Source of the DNA: an uncultured Clostridia bacterium
GTDB lineage: Bacteria > Bacillota > Clostridia > TANB77 > CAG-508
DNA: 16,151 bases
Direction: 5' to 3'
Assembly: GCA_934148985.1 (NCBI GenBank)
Contig: CAKPDO010000034.1
Span: forward strand, 1-16,151
The translations under genes and the position numbers were made by a program. Under the pieces are notes generated by a model. It worked only from the letters and a program-made list of their open reading frames with translations, searched no databases and was not told where the DNA came from. Below, piece by piece: positions 1 to 7,698 of the stretch; position 1 is the stretch's first letter; each line of letters begins with the position of its first letter.

Positions 1-24
1 AAAAGATAAACAATATTTTTTAAA

Positions 25-71
25 ATTAAGACATTTTCTCAAATGATTTATTAAGACATTATCACAAATGA
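25..71. repeat. Two-copy diverged direct repeat
   Basis: Two 22-bp units at 25-46 and 50-71 share ATTAAGACATT at the front and CAAATGA at the end, differing at two positions and separated by 3 bp. No gene overlaps them. Paired repeats like this occur at transposon ends and as regulator sites, but no transposase is visible here and the window starts just upstream, so the role is unknown. Confidence 0.55.
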
Positions 72-104
72 ATTATATTTTTTTCTTTTTTAACAAAATG
101 GGTA

Positions 105-133
105 TTGACTTTTATTTGATTTTTTGTTATTAT
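105..133 (+). promoter_or_regulatory. Promoter of the tRNA-Gly/tRNA-Cys unit
   Basis: A -35 TTGACT (105-110) and a -10 TATTAT (128-133) are separated by 17 bp, 27 bp upstream of the first tRNA. No second promoter is seen between the two tRNA genes, so they are probably co-transcribed. Confidence 0.7.
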
Positions 134-160
134 AGTAAAGTATTTTTAATTAAATATTTT

Positions 161-234
161 GCAGGTATAGTTTAGTGGTAAAATGAGACCTTGCCAAGGT
201 TTAGTCACGAGTCCGATTCTCGTTACCTGCTCCA
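161..234 (+). tRNA. tRNA-Gly (anticodon GCC)
   Basis: A complete cloverleaf can be folded. The 7-bp acceptor stem is GCAGGTA paired with TACCTGC. The anticodon loop TTGCCAA carries GCC, and the T arm is ACGAG/CTCGT around a TCCGATT loop. The discriminator is T, and CCA is encoded at 232-234. It reads GGC/GGU glycine codons. Confidence 0.96.
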
Positions 235-285
235 TTTTTAATTTTAGGTACTATTTTTTTATATCATGCATATAATTTAGTATAT

Positions 286-359
286 GGCGACTTAGCCAAG
301 CGGTAAGGCACGAGTCTGCAAAACTCTGATGATCGGTCCGACTCCGATAGTCGCCTCCA
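286..359 (+). tRNA. tRNA-Cys (anticodon GCA)
   Basis: The acceptor stem is GGCGACT/AGTCGCC. The anticodon loop CTGCAAA gives GCA, and the T arm is ATCGG/CCGAT around TCCGACT. The discriminator is T (usual for tRNA-Cys), and CCA is encoded at 357-359. It lies about 50 bp after tRNA-Gly and probably shares its transcript. Confidence 0.96.
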
Positions 360-363
360 AACT

Positions 364-406
364 ATCTCTATTTACATTATTTTAAATTATTGTAAATAGA
401 GATTTT
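364..406 (+). terminator. Rho-independent terminator after the tRNA pair
   Basis: A perfect 13-bp inverted repeat (364-376 with 391-403) encloses a 14-nt AT-rich loop and runs into a short T stretch. It starts 5 bp after the tRNA-Cys CCA end and should end the tRNA transcript. Confidence 0.8.
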
Positions 407-440
407 TCAGATATAAACGTAAAAAATATTAAATTCGAAA

Positions 441-464
441 GTTTTACGTTTTCAACCGTAAAAC
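441..464. repeat. Inverted repeat abutting the -35 box (possible operator)
   Basis: GTTTTACG (441-448) and CGTAAAAC (457-464) form a perfect 8-bp inverted repeat with an 8-nt centre, ending at the base before the -35 hexamer of the ATPase pseudogene. A further CGTAAAA lies at 419-425. The position suits an operator or an end-of-transcript hairpin. There is no good T tract, so an operator is slightly favoured, but this is inference. Confidence 0.4.
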
Positions 465-493
465 TTGATTTTTATAATTTTATACTATATAAT
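465..493 (+). promoter_or_regulatory. Promoter of the disrupted ATPase gene
   Basis: TTGATT (465-470) and TATAAT (488-493) are spaced by exactly 17 bp. A GAGGTG ribosome binding site (501-506) and an ATG at 513 follow. The expression signals look intact although the coding region is broken. Confidence 0.7.
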
Positions 494-512
494 AATTTTA
501 GAGGTGATAAAA

Positions 513-1506
513 ATGCTTAAAAGAGAACAATATCTAAAACAATTAATAGACGGCAAAGATTTAAACTTAATAAAAGTTATAACCGGTGTTAGAAGAAGTG
601 GAAAAAGCTGTCAATTCACTATTAGTTGATATTGATTGTGATATTTATATAACTGGCTCAAATGCATATTTATTGTCATCAGAATTAACTACTTTACTTG
701 CTGGTAGGGTTTTAACTGTAAAAATTTATCCATTTTCTTTTAAAGAATTTTTAGCGGAATATCCTTTCAGTAACAATGAAGATAAATACGAGAAATTTGA
801 TAAATATTTAAAATATGGCGGTATGCCAATGCTTGTTAATATGAACGATAACGAATCACTTATGACCAATTATTTAACTGATATAAAAGAAGTCGTATTA
901 AAAAAAGATATTATAAACAGAAACAATATAAAAGATGTCGTCTTTTTAGATAATTTAATTAAATATATGTCTTCTTGTATTGGTACTTTAGCTACTCCAA
1001 ATTCCATATCTGATTTTATGAAAAAAAATGGAAGTAATATAAGTAATGAAACTGTAGATTCATATTTAAAAATGATTGAAAATGCATATTTTATTTATAG
1101 AGTTCCAAGATATGAACTAAAAGGAAAACAATTATTAAAAACACAAGGAAAATACTATTTTGTTGATAATGGTTTAAAAAATATAATAAGTGGATTTTCA
1201 TCATATGATACAGGAAGTAGCTTTGAAAATCTTATATATATTGAATTGTTACGTAGAGGTTATGAAGTCTATGTTGGGAAATATAATGATATCGAAATAG
1301 ATTTCATTGCTATAAAACCAAATGAAAGAGTTTATTATCAAGTAACAAGAAGTATGCTGGATGAAAATGTTGAAAAACGAGAAAAAAATTCATTATTAGC
1401 TGTTAAAGATAATTATAAAAAAGTCATATTAACTATGGATAATGTAAAAAATAAGGAAATTGATGGTATTGAAGTTATAAACATAATTGATTTCTTGATG
1501 AACTAA
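513..1506 (+). pseudogene. AAA-family ATPase with DUF4143, internally deleted and frameshifted
   Basis: The original start is the ATG at 513, behind GAGGTG. That frame reads MLKREQYLKQL, then a Walker A motif GVRRSGKS, and stops after seven more residues at a TGA. The downstream frame (open to 1506) resumes at the conserved stretch DCDIYITGSNAYLLSSEL. It continues through LAGR and YPFSFKEF and ends with the nuclease-like C-terminal DUF4143 region, which contains DNGL, FENLIYIELLRRGYEVYVG and IDFIAI. Family members have roughly 60-70 residues with the Walker B motif between GKS and this point, so these appear deleted and the frame is shifted. A GTG at 586 could open the downstream frame, but it has no ribosome binding site and would give a protein without any nucleotide-binding site. 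In intact relatives these proteins are thought to act as antitoxin-like or accessory ATPases; the role is not well established. Confidence 0.85.
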
Positions 1507-1593
1507 TAATCCTTATATTTAATAATAATTCAATTATAAATTTCAAAATATATAATAAAATATTAAAAAAATAATTTGTATCACACAATGTGC

Positions 1594-1625
1594 TCCCCCT
1601 ATCCAGTAGTAATTGGATAGGGGGA
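1594..1625. terminator. Strong GC-rich hairpin between convergent genes
   Basis: CCCCCTATCC (1595-1604) pairs perfectly with GGATAGGGGG (1615-1624), extended by one T-A pair outside and one A-T pair inside, around an 8-nt loop. On plus it is followed by an A run and then GATTTTATTT, so the U tract is imperfect. It lies between the stop of the ATPase pseudogene and the stop of the minus-strand hydrolase, which fits a terminator. The all-G/C base of the stem stands out in this AT-rich sequence. Confidence 0.6.
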
Positions 1626-1695
1626 AAAGATTTTATTTATATTTTCATTATGTTAACAATATTTTGAAAATGTATAAATATTACTACTTTCAGTG

Positions 1696-2304
1696 TTATT
1701 TTTCAGTATAAAACATCTTATCTTCAATCTTCTTAACAACTAAATCCGCAAACTCCTCGCCAATAAAACCACATTCCTCAAAGGTTCTCGTACTATATTT
1801 ATTTATAGTATAATTCACCTCATCCAAAATCATCTTCTCATCCATTCCGCAAATTGGTTCAATTTCTGCTTTCGTAAGCTTCTCCTTAACCTCTTTCCAC
1901 CAAGGTTTATCAATATTGCTATTTTCAAATTTAACAATTCCATCTTCATAATAAGCATATGCCGTATGATAATCCAAACCTTTTTTCACTAACATTGGAT
2001 ATAACTTTTCTTGATAAATTTCGTCGCAAAAAATATCTGTAAGCACATGTACTAAGTACCCAGTTAAATATGATTCTTCATATTTTCCTTGATTTTCTCT
2101 ATAGAAATTTAATATATTTTCTTGCCAAACCTTCAAATTTTCGTCTCTTACATGAGTTCTCCATCTATCCTCTTTACTTGCAAATCCATATGCATTCACA
2201 CTATCTGGAACCATAAGCCCCAAATAAAAATTATTTGTATCATATTTTTTATATTTTTGTGCTATTTTATATCCTACAAATTCATGAAATAATATACTTG
2301 GCAT
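1696..2304 (-). CDS. Zinc-dependent phospholipase C-like hydrolase
   Basis: The 202-residue protein resembles the zinc-dependent phospholipase C/S1-P1-like fold (Pfam Zn_dep_PLPC type). Histidine and aspartate motifs appear in family order: FHEF near residue 7, LGLMVPD near 40-46, RTHVRD near 60, and GYLVHVLTDIFCDE near 90. These side chains probably bind metals. There is no signal peptide, so it is likely cytoplasmic. The start chosen is the ATG at 2304, preceded by AAGGAGGAAG at a good distance. An upstream ATG in frame at 2340 would place this ribosome binding site inside the coding region and is rejected. It lies 54 bp downstream of comEA on the same strand, with its own promoter candidate. 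The substrate is unknown; phospholipase activity should not be assumed. Confidence 0.75.
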   Translation of the reverse strand: MPSILFHEFVGYKIAQKYKKYDTNNFYLGLMVPDSVNAYGFASKEDRWRTHVRDENLKVWQENILNFYRENQGKYEESYLTGYLVHVLTDIFCDEIYQEKLYPMLVKKGLDYHTAYAYYEDGIVKFENSNIDKPWWKEVKEKLTKAEIEPICGMDEKMILDEVNYTINKYSTRTFEECGFIGEEFADLVVKKIEDKMFYTEK

Positions 2305-2328
2305 TTTTACTTCCTCCTTTTGCAAGTT

Positions 2329-2357
2329 ATTATATAGCAAATGCTTTAAATTAACAA
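2329..2357 (-). promoter_or_regulatory. Promoter candidate for the zinc hydrolase
   Basis: On minus, TTGTTA (-35, 2352-2357) and a perfect TATAAT (-10, 2329-2334) are 17 bp apart. The ribosome binding site follows about 14 bp downstream. Transcription could also arrive from comEA. Confidence 0.55.
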
Positions 2358-2358
2358 G

Positions 2359-3009
2359 CTATTTTACTGTAATAAAATCTTTAATATTATCATATTTACT
2401 ATCTCCAATTCCATTTACATTTTTGATATCCTCTATTGTAGAAAATTTTCCGTTTTGATTTCTATACTCAATAATTCTACTTGCTAGAGAAGCTCCTATT
2501 CCTGGCAATGACTGAAGCTCAGTTTCTGTAGCTTTATTTATATTTACTTCTTTTGTACTTGCCCCCAAAGTCATATTGGTTTCTTCAATTATATTTTCCC
2601 CACTTTCCTCTTCTAAAATCTGTTCATCGCCATTTTTTTCATCTGTAATACTTGGAATTCTAATCTTTACTCCATCATCCAAAACATATGCGAGATTTAC
2701 ATTTGTAATATCTGCATTTTCCGTAAGTCCTCCAGCTGCTTCAATTGCATCTTCTATTCGGCTTCCATCTTTTAATTTTACAATCCCTGGATTTTTTACA
2801 CTTCCTGTTATATGAATTATAACTAAATCTTCTTGTAATTCTACATTTGTTTTATTTTCCGATGTATTTGAAATTAAAATTTCGCTTTCTAAATCTATAT
2901 CACTTCTAATTTGATTTTTATTGTATATAAAATAAATCATTCCAATTGCAACGATTATTGCAATTATCAATATTATCGTTTTTTGTTTTTTATTTAAATT
3001 TTCGAACAT
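2359..3009 (-). CDS. comEA: ComEA-type competence DNA-binding protein
   Basis: 216 residues. A short cytoplasmic start is followed by one membrane helix (about 10-29). Next comes an SLBB domain (about 61-120, with HITGSVKNPGIVKLKDGSRI and AIEAAGGLTENAD). After a Glu-rich linker there is a C-terminal pair of helix-hairpin-helix motifs (about 155-216, with LPGIG at 168-172 and NGIG at 199-202). This is the full ComEA layout: a membrane-anchored receptor outside the cell that binds double-stranded DNA and passes it to the ComEC channel during uptake. The ATG has AAGGAG 9 bp upstream. The usual partners comEC and comEB are not in the window. The gene is divergent from the carboxypeptidase, with an 86-bp shared upstream region. 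Confidence 0.9.
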   Translation of the reverse strand: MFENLNKKQKTIILIIAIIVAIGMIYFIYNKNQIRSDIDLESEILISNTSENKTNVELQEDLVIIHITGSVKNPGIVKLKDGSRIEDAIEAAGGLTENADITNVNLAYVLDDGVKIRIPSITDEKNGDEQILEEESGENIIEETNMTLGASTKEVNINKATETELQSLPGIGASLASRIIEYRNQNGKFSTIEDIKNVNGIGDSKYDNIKDFITVK

Positions 3010-3035
3010 TTTTTACTCCTTTTTTGTTAAAATTA

Positions 3036-3064
3036 TTGCAAATTTTTGTTATATATTATATTAT
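3036..3064 (+). promoter_or_regulatory. Promoter of the carboxypeptidase gene
   Basis: TTGCAA (3036-3041) and TATTAT (3059-3064), 17 bp apart, lie 31 bp upstream of the start codon in the region shared with divergent comEA. For comEA on minus, a TATAAT overlaps the same stretch, but no convincing -35 box goes with it. Confidence 0.5.
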
Positions 3065-3095
3065 TTATAAATATTATTGAAAAAATGGAGAGCTT

Positions 3096-4343
3096 ATGAA
3101 AAAGTATTTTATTAAAGTATTAAAAATTTTGATTATAGTTGTTTGCTTAGTCAATTCAACTATTGTTTATGGTTCTAATGATAATGATGAACCAAGTGTA
3201 TATTCAGACTCTGCAATTTTGATTGATTTCAAAACTGGCACTGTTCTATATTCTAAAAATTCAGAAGATAAAATGTATCCTGCAAGTACAACTAAGATTT
3301 TGACAGCAATAATTGCTATTGAAAAATGTAATTTAAATGAAATTGTAACCGTTTCAAAATCTTCAGTTTCGGCTATTCCCGAGGGATATTCTTCTGCTTA
3401 TCTTTCAGAGGGAGAACAAATCAGTGTTAAAGATTTATTAACAGTTTTTCTTGTGCATTCCGCAAATGACGCCGGATATGTTTTAGCTGAGCATATTTCT
3501 GGTTCTATTCAAGAATTTGCCAATCTCATGAACGAGAAAGCTTCAGAAATTGGATGTAAAAATACTAATTTTACAAACCCTAGTGGAATTCATGATGATA
3601 ATCACTACTCAACAGCACATGATTTAGCTTTAATTGCAAGATATTGCATGACAAACTCTGTATTTAGAAATATAGTATCTCAAAAAACATGTACAATTAA
3701 TGCTACAAATAAATTTGGCGTAAGAAATTATAAAAATACAAATGACTTAATAAATCCTACTTCTAAGTATTATATGGAAGATTGTATCGGAATAAAAACA
3801 GGTTACACAAGACAAGCTAAAAATTGTTTGATTTCATCATGTTTAAAAAATAATCTTATTTTGATTTGTGTGGTTCTAGGTGCAAATCCTATAAATAACA
3901 TCGAAAGTTCAAGATATGAAGATTCCATTAATTTATTTAATTATGGATATTCAAATTATTCAATAAAAACTTTTGTAAAAGAAAATGACACTGTTAAAAA
4001 TATAGAAATAAAAAATGGTTCGAAAAATGCTAATAATTTAGACTTAATATCTAAAGATGCTCTATCTGGCCTAATTGGAAATAGTGATGCTCTTCCTACT
4101 CCTGTTGTAACACTAAAGTCTAATATTTCAGCTCCTATTGCTAAAGGCACTGTTTTGGGTACTGTTTCTTATACATCATATGGTATTACATATTCATCAG
4201 ATTTAATTGCTGCATCAGACATTGAAAAAAATGACACGACTTTAATTATGCTTTACATCGCACTTGCGTTTATACTAATTATTATATTAATTGTAGTATT
4301 AATTTTTATTTTAATACATAAAAAAAATAAAAAATCTTTATAA
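3096..4343 (+). CDS. D-alanyl-D-alanine carboxypeptidase (DacF/PBP5 type)
   Basis: 415 residues. A signal peptide (about 1-26) exports the protein, which trims the terminal D-alanine from peptidoglycan stem peptides and so limits cross-linking. The three active-site motifs of the S11 serine peptidase family are all present in order: STTK with nucleophile Ser64 and Lys67, SAN at 122-124, and KTG at 234-236. A PBP5 C-terminal-like beta domain follows (about 290-375). The end is a clear transmembrane helix (about 383-407) and a Lys-rich tail, rather than the amphipathic anchor common in this family, so it is probably anchored at both maturation and C terminus. The ATG is preceded by GGAG. It is a single-gene unit with its own promoter and terminator. 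DacF and DacA assignments cannot be separated here. Confidence 0.93.
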   Translation: MKKYFIKVLKILIIVVCLVNSTIVYGSNDNDEPSVYSDSAILIDFKTGTVLYSKNSEDKMYPASTTKILTAIIAIEKCNLNEIVTVSKSSVSAIPEGYSSAYLSEGEQISVKDLLTVFLVHSANDAGYVLAEHISGSIQEFANLMNEKASEIGCKNTNFTNPSGIHDDNHYSTAHDLALIARYCMTNSVFRNIVSQKTCTINATNKFGVRNYKNTNDLINPTSKYYMEDCIGIKTGYTRQAKNCLISSCLKNNLILICVVLGANPINNIESSRYEDSINLFNYGYSNYSIKTFVKENDTVKNIEIKNGSKNANNLDLISKDALSGLIGNSDALPTPVVTLKSNISAPIAKGTVLGTVSYTSYGITYSSDLIAASDIEKNDTTLIMLYIALAFILIIILIVVLIFILIHKKNKKSL

Positions 4344-4346
4344 ATT

Positions 4347-4370
4347 TAGAAGGGAATTAAATCCCTTCTA
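4347..4370. terminator. Bidirectional terminator between convergent genes
   Basis: TAGAAGGGA (4347-4355) pairs with TCCCTTCTA (4362-4370), a 9-bp perfect stem with a 6-nt loop. A T-rich tract follows on plus, and on minus the stem runs into AAATTTATAAAGATTTTTT. It lies 3 bp after the stop at 4343 and 2 bp beyond the stop at 4373, so it can serve both genes. Confidence 0.85.
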
Positions 4371-4372
4371 TT

Positions 4373-5698
4373 TTATTTATAATCTTTTCCTATTATTATC
4401 CTTATATCTACTGTGCTTGAACTTGATATACTACTTTGGATATCACCTACACCTAAAACTTCTTTTATATCTTCTGTAATTACACTTTTTACAGCTGTTT
4501 TATTCATTATTACAGTTCTTGAAACAACATTTTCATTTGTTCCCGTTTTATAAACATTATAGCCTTTTTCTTTTAGTTCTTTGGTTGCTTTAGTTAACAA
4601 AGTTTTGTCCCCACTTCCATTTAACAATTCTATTTTTATTTTAGAATTTTCACTATTTGGGCTACTTACAGTTTCATTTGAAGTTGTATTGTAGGTTTGA
4701 TTTTCTTCTTCTATTACTCCATTTTGTTCTTCAAATAGTTCTTTTACTAATTTGTCAGTTTTCTTTTGATCATATATGAAAAAAGAATATTTATTATAAT
4801 ACCCAGCTTCTCCTGGTAATGTTGCTGTTTGTATATTTTCTGTATCAAAATCAACAGCATATGCAATGTAATCTTTTATTACTGACCAATTGTTAAAATT
4901 AGTTGTTACATTTTTCTTAACAATATCAAAAAAATTTCCAATTTTTGTTATATTTTTTAATTGCAATGTTTGTTTTGCAAGCTCTGTTATAAATGCCCTT
5001 TGTGTTCTCATTCTTCCTAAATCATTGTCGCCATACTCTGGTGGATATGTTGTTCCATCATTATTTTTTCTAAACCTTACTAAGCCTTCTGCTTGCACTC
5101 CATTTAGCTTTTGAACACCTTTTTTTAAATGTATTGCTAAATTTTGTGAACTATCATCATAATTCATATTTATAGGAACATCAAATTCTACTCCGCCTAT
5201 CTCATTTACTAATTCTACAAGTGCATTGTTGCTTATTACTACATAATGTTTTATGTCTAATCCTGTTATTTTATTTACAGCCTCTAATGTTTTTATAGGA
5301 TTTGTTTGGTATAAAGCATTTATTTTGTTACTTGGTGTTGCCATATTTTTATTTTTTCCAACAAATGTATCTCTTGGTATTGATAAAAGTGTTGCCTTTT
5401 GTGTTTTTGGGTTATATGATGCAACAATGATTGTATCTGTTAGTTTGGATGTTATATCTTCACTCACTCCCATTATTAATACTGTTATTGGATCTAAATC
5501 AGCTAACTTTTCTTCATCTTGTCCCATTGCTGTCTGTATCATTCCTTTTACTCCCCAGCCATTTTTATATGTGCTATATCCAACAAATCCGGCACAAAAT
5601 AACATAATTATTAATAGCAATACTCCTATAATTCTTAACACTTTTACTCTTTTCTTCGTCTTTTTGTTTTTCATATTTTCTTTTATTTTTTTACTCAT
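4373..5698 (-). CDS. LCP (LytR-CpsA-Psr) family cell-wall ligase
   Basis: 441 residues. A Lys-rich cytoplasmic start is followed by a membrane helix (about 21-43) and an extracellular LCP domain (about 68-245), then a Ser/Asn/Glu linker and a LytR C-terminal domain (about 353-441, starting KIKIELLNGSG). Conserved LCP features are visible: LTDTIIVASYNP with Asp88, SIPRDT with Arg109-Asp110, RFRKNNDG near 208-215, and DLGRMRTQRAF near 226-236. These residues bind the lipid pyrophosphate and Mg2+. Family members transfer polymers such as teichoic acids or capsule from undecaprenyl pyrophosphate to peptidoglycan; the substrate here is not known. The start is the ATG at 5698 with a weak GAGTGG site; no later Met has a better one. 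It is the last gene of the DUF5711-cvpA-LCP block. Confidence 0.92.
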   Translation of the reverse strand: MSKKIKENMKNKKTKKRVKVLRIIGVLLLIIMLFCAGFVGYSTYKNGWGVKGMIQTAMGQDEEKLADLDPITVLIMGVSEDITSKLTDTIIVASYNPKTQKATLLSIPRDTFVGKNKNMATPSNKINALYQTNPIKTLEAVNKITGLDIKHYVVISNNALVELVNEIGGVEFDVPINMNYDDSSQNLAIHLKKGVQKLNGVQAEGLVRFRKNNDGTTYPPEYGDNDLGRMRTQRAFITELAKQTLQLKNITKIGNFFDIVKKNVTTNFNNWSVIKDYIAYAVDFDTENIQTATLPGEAGYYNKYSFFIYDQKKTDKLVKELFEEQNGVIEEENQTYNTTSNETVSSPNSENSKIKIELLNGSGDKTLLTKATKELKEKGYNVYKTGTNENVVSRTVIMNKTAVKSVITEDIKEVLGVGDIQSSISSSSTVDIRIIIGKDYK

Positions 5699-5748
5699 TT
5701 GATTTTATTTTCCACTCTTTTCCATTTAAATTAAAAACTATATGCCAA

Positions 5749-5777
5749 ATTATAGCAAATTTTTGCCTAAAAGGCAA
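5749..5777 (-). promoter_or_regulatory. Internal promoter for the LCP gene
   Basis: On minus, TTGCCT (-35) and a perfect TATAAT (-10, 5749-5754) are spaced 17 bp, overlapping the last codons and stop of cvpA. It would give the LCP gene a transcript separate from the upstream two genes, with a roughly 45-nt leader. Confidence 0.5.
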
Positions 5778-6418
5778 TAGTTTACAATAATATTGTTATC
5801 ATACAAAAATTTTGTTACACTTGAATTATCTATTGCATTTGCAATTTCTCCATTACTATTTGCTGAAACAACAAAGAATAATATTGTTAATATTAAATAT
5901 ACTATTATTAAACCTTTTGCCGTACCGTAAACGATTCCCCCTATTCCATTAAGTTGCTTTATAATTGGCAAATTAGCTACTCCATCTGCGAAAAATTTCA
6001 AAAGTAGTAAAACCGTTCTTGTTATAATAAAAACAACTATCCATGTTAATATTTCTATCGCTTTTAATGATATATTTTCCGCTAGTGTTTCTTTAACTTT
6101 AGATTTTGTTTCATCTGCTGCATTTTGAACAGCATCTTCTATATATTTTGTAACTTTATTGTCTGATTCTTTATTTTCTTGATTTTCATTTGTATTATCA
6201 CCAATTTGACTATCTATTATTTTCAATTTAATTGTTTCTCTAATATTTGTATTTTCTATAATCATATTCGAAATTGGTTTATATAAAATAAATGTTATAA
6301 CTATAGCCGCAAAAAAAGCAAATACATTAAATATAACATTTACAAGGCCTTTCTTATATCCACTTATTATATTTAATATAAGTATTAAAATAATTACAAT
6401 ATCAATTAATATACCCAT
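5750..6418 (-). CDS. cvpA: CvpA family membrane protein
   Basis: 222 residues with four predicted membrane helices: about 3-19, 26-47, 121-141 and 166-187. A charged Asn/Glu/Lys-rich loop lies between the second and third. Family hallmarks are the N-terminal LIDIVIILILILNIISGYKKG pattern and the NGIGGIVYGTAKG motif at about 157-169. CvpA proteins are inner-membrane proteins linked to colicin V production in E. coli and to envelope homeostasis; the biochemical function is not settled. A strong AGAGGTGG site overlaps the end of the preceding gene, 12 bp away, which indicates translational coupling with the DUF5711 gene. Confidence 0.88.
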   Translation of the reverse strand: MGILIDIVIILILILNIISGYKKGLVNVIFNVFAFFAAIVITFILYKPISNMIIENTNIRETIKLKIIDSQIGDNTNENQENKESDNKVTKYIEDAVQNAADETKSKVKETLAENISLKAIEILTWIVVFIITRTVLLLLKFFADGVANLPIIKQLNGIGGIVYGTAKGLIIVYLILTILFFVVSANSNGEIANAIDNSSVTKFLYDNNIIVNYCLLGKNLL

Positions 6419-6430
6419 TTAAATCCACCT

Positions 6431-7603
6431 CTACAAATTTATTATTTCTATTCTATCTTTATATATTACTATTGCTAAATTATTTGACATGACAACATTC
6501 GTAATTTCTTGGTTTGATGTATATTTTTTTATTAACATTCCATTTGTATTTACAAAATATATTTCTGTTCCAATATTCACCCCGATAATGTTTCCGTATG
6601 TATACATTTCTTTTGCTATCTCGTCAAAATTATATGTATATTCCTGATTATTTGATGAATTTATAATTTCCAATGTAGAACTATAATCAAATATTCCATT
6701 TCTTTTTTCTTTTATACATGCTATACCATTATTCAAATTTCCAGATACAAATGTTATTTCATCAGTATTTTTTAGCATTTCACTTTCTTTATAATCTTTT
6801 ATTATATTTATAGAATCATCATAAACACAAATCAAATTATTCTTTTCTTGATACTGTACTTTTATAATCATTTTCGATATATCAGCTTCTTTTTCATAAA
6901 CTATAAAATCTTCTGATTTTGCCTGTGCTTTTTCTATTGATATTATTTTTACACTAGATTTTATTAAAGTCCCTGAAGTATCTAATTCCGCATATGCTAC
7001 AAATTTATTATCGTTTGATATTGTTATATCTGTTACTCTTGATGAACCCAAAAAGTTTCTCATTACCTGTTTACCATCTTGGTCATATACTGTTATAATA
7101 GATTTATATGTGGTATCTGTTGTAATTAGTGCTACATATCCATTTTTATTTATATTTACTTGCAAAATTTCTCCATCTACTTTTTGTCTCCATGAATATG
7201 TTTTATCTGTTATTACACAAAATTCTTGTCCATTTTTTTCCGCTATTGCTAAATATTTATCATTTGAAGAAAAAATGGCTGTATTTATATCTACAGATAT
7301 GTCTGTAATATTTTCCCCTGTTTGATTATATAATTTTAGATTTTTCTCATTTAATATACATATGTATTTATTGTAACAATATATTTGATTGTTTTTGTCT
7401 ACATTTAAGTCAATTGTTGCAACATTTTCTGATGTTACATCTTTTCTTAAAATACTAATGTCTACCCATTTTCTAAAATCTTCTTCAGCTATATAAAGGG
7501 AAAATATTCCAATTACAGCCACTGCTATTATTCCTATAATTATAATCATTACTATTTTTCTAATATTTAGTTCTCTTATGATTTTTTCTTCTTCTTTATC
7601 CAT
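6431..7603 (-). CDS. DUF5711 membrane-anchored beta-propeller-like protein
   Basis: 390 residues. A charged cytoplasmic N terminus is followed by one membrane helix (about 17-38) and a long extracellular region of repeating beta-strand units, such as NLKLYNQTGENIT, SSNDKYLAIAEK and SNDNKFVAYAEL. This resembles a beta-propeller of the DUF5711 family. The family has no known function; such domains often serve as scaffolds or ligand-binding modules at the cell surface. No catalytic motif is visible. AAGGAGTG precedes the ATG, and a promoter lies directly upstream. It heads the unit with cvpA and the LCP gene, so a role in wall or membrane assembly is a reasonable guess from context only. Confidence 0.75.
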   Translation of the reverse strand: MDKEEEKIIRELNIRKIVMIIIIGIIAVAVIGIFSLYIAEEDFRKWVDISILRKDVTSENVATIDLNVDKNNQIYCYNKYICILNEKNLKLYNQTGENITDISVDINTAIFSSNDKYLAIAEKNGQEFCVITDKTYSWRQKVDGEILQVNINKNGYVALITTDTTYKSIITVYDQDGKQVMRNFLGSSRVTDITISNDNKFVAYAELDTSGTLIKSSVKIISIEKAQAKSEDFIVYEKEADISKMIIKVQYQEKNNLICVYDDSINIIKDYKESEMLKNTDEITFVSGNLNNGIACIKEKRNGIFDYSSTLEIINSSNNQEYTYNFDEIAKEMYTYGNIIGVNIGTEIYFVNTNGMLIKKYTSNQEITNVVMSNNLAIVIYKDRIEIINL

Positions 7604-7629
7604 TCTTACACTCCTTTGTGTTTTTTCTC

Positions 7630-7658
7630 ATTTTATCAAATAGATAGAAAAATAGCAA
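7630..7658 (-). promoter_or_regulatory. Promoter of the DUF5711-cvpA-LCP unit
   Basis: On minus, TTGCTA (7653-7658) and TAAAAT (7630-7635) are 17 bp apart, 27 bp upstream of the start codon. It separates this unit from the YkvI-like gene upstream. Confidence 0.5.
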
Positions 7659-7698
7659 TATTTTCCACTGTAAAAACGAAGCAAAAATTTACATATAT

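Noticed and set aside
513..625. Programmed frameshifting in the ATPase gene
   Set aside because: A frameshift alone would not restore the missing 60-70 residues and Walker B region, and no slippery heptamer with a following structure is apparent.
586..1506. Intact 306-residue protein starting at GTG 586
   Set aside because: There is no ribosome binding site before 586. The real start at 513 with a good site encodes Walker A in another frame, so the gene is disrupted.
1696..2340. Longer hydrolase start at 2340
   Set aside because: The extra 12 residues are encoded by the ribosome binding site and -10 box; the ATG at 2304 is correctly placed behind AAGGAGG.
5762..5778. TTGCC/GGCAA hairpin as a terminator after cvpA
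   Set aside because: It has a 5-bp stem inside the coding end of cvpA with no T tract; the same bases are better explained as a promoter -35 region.
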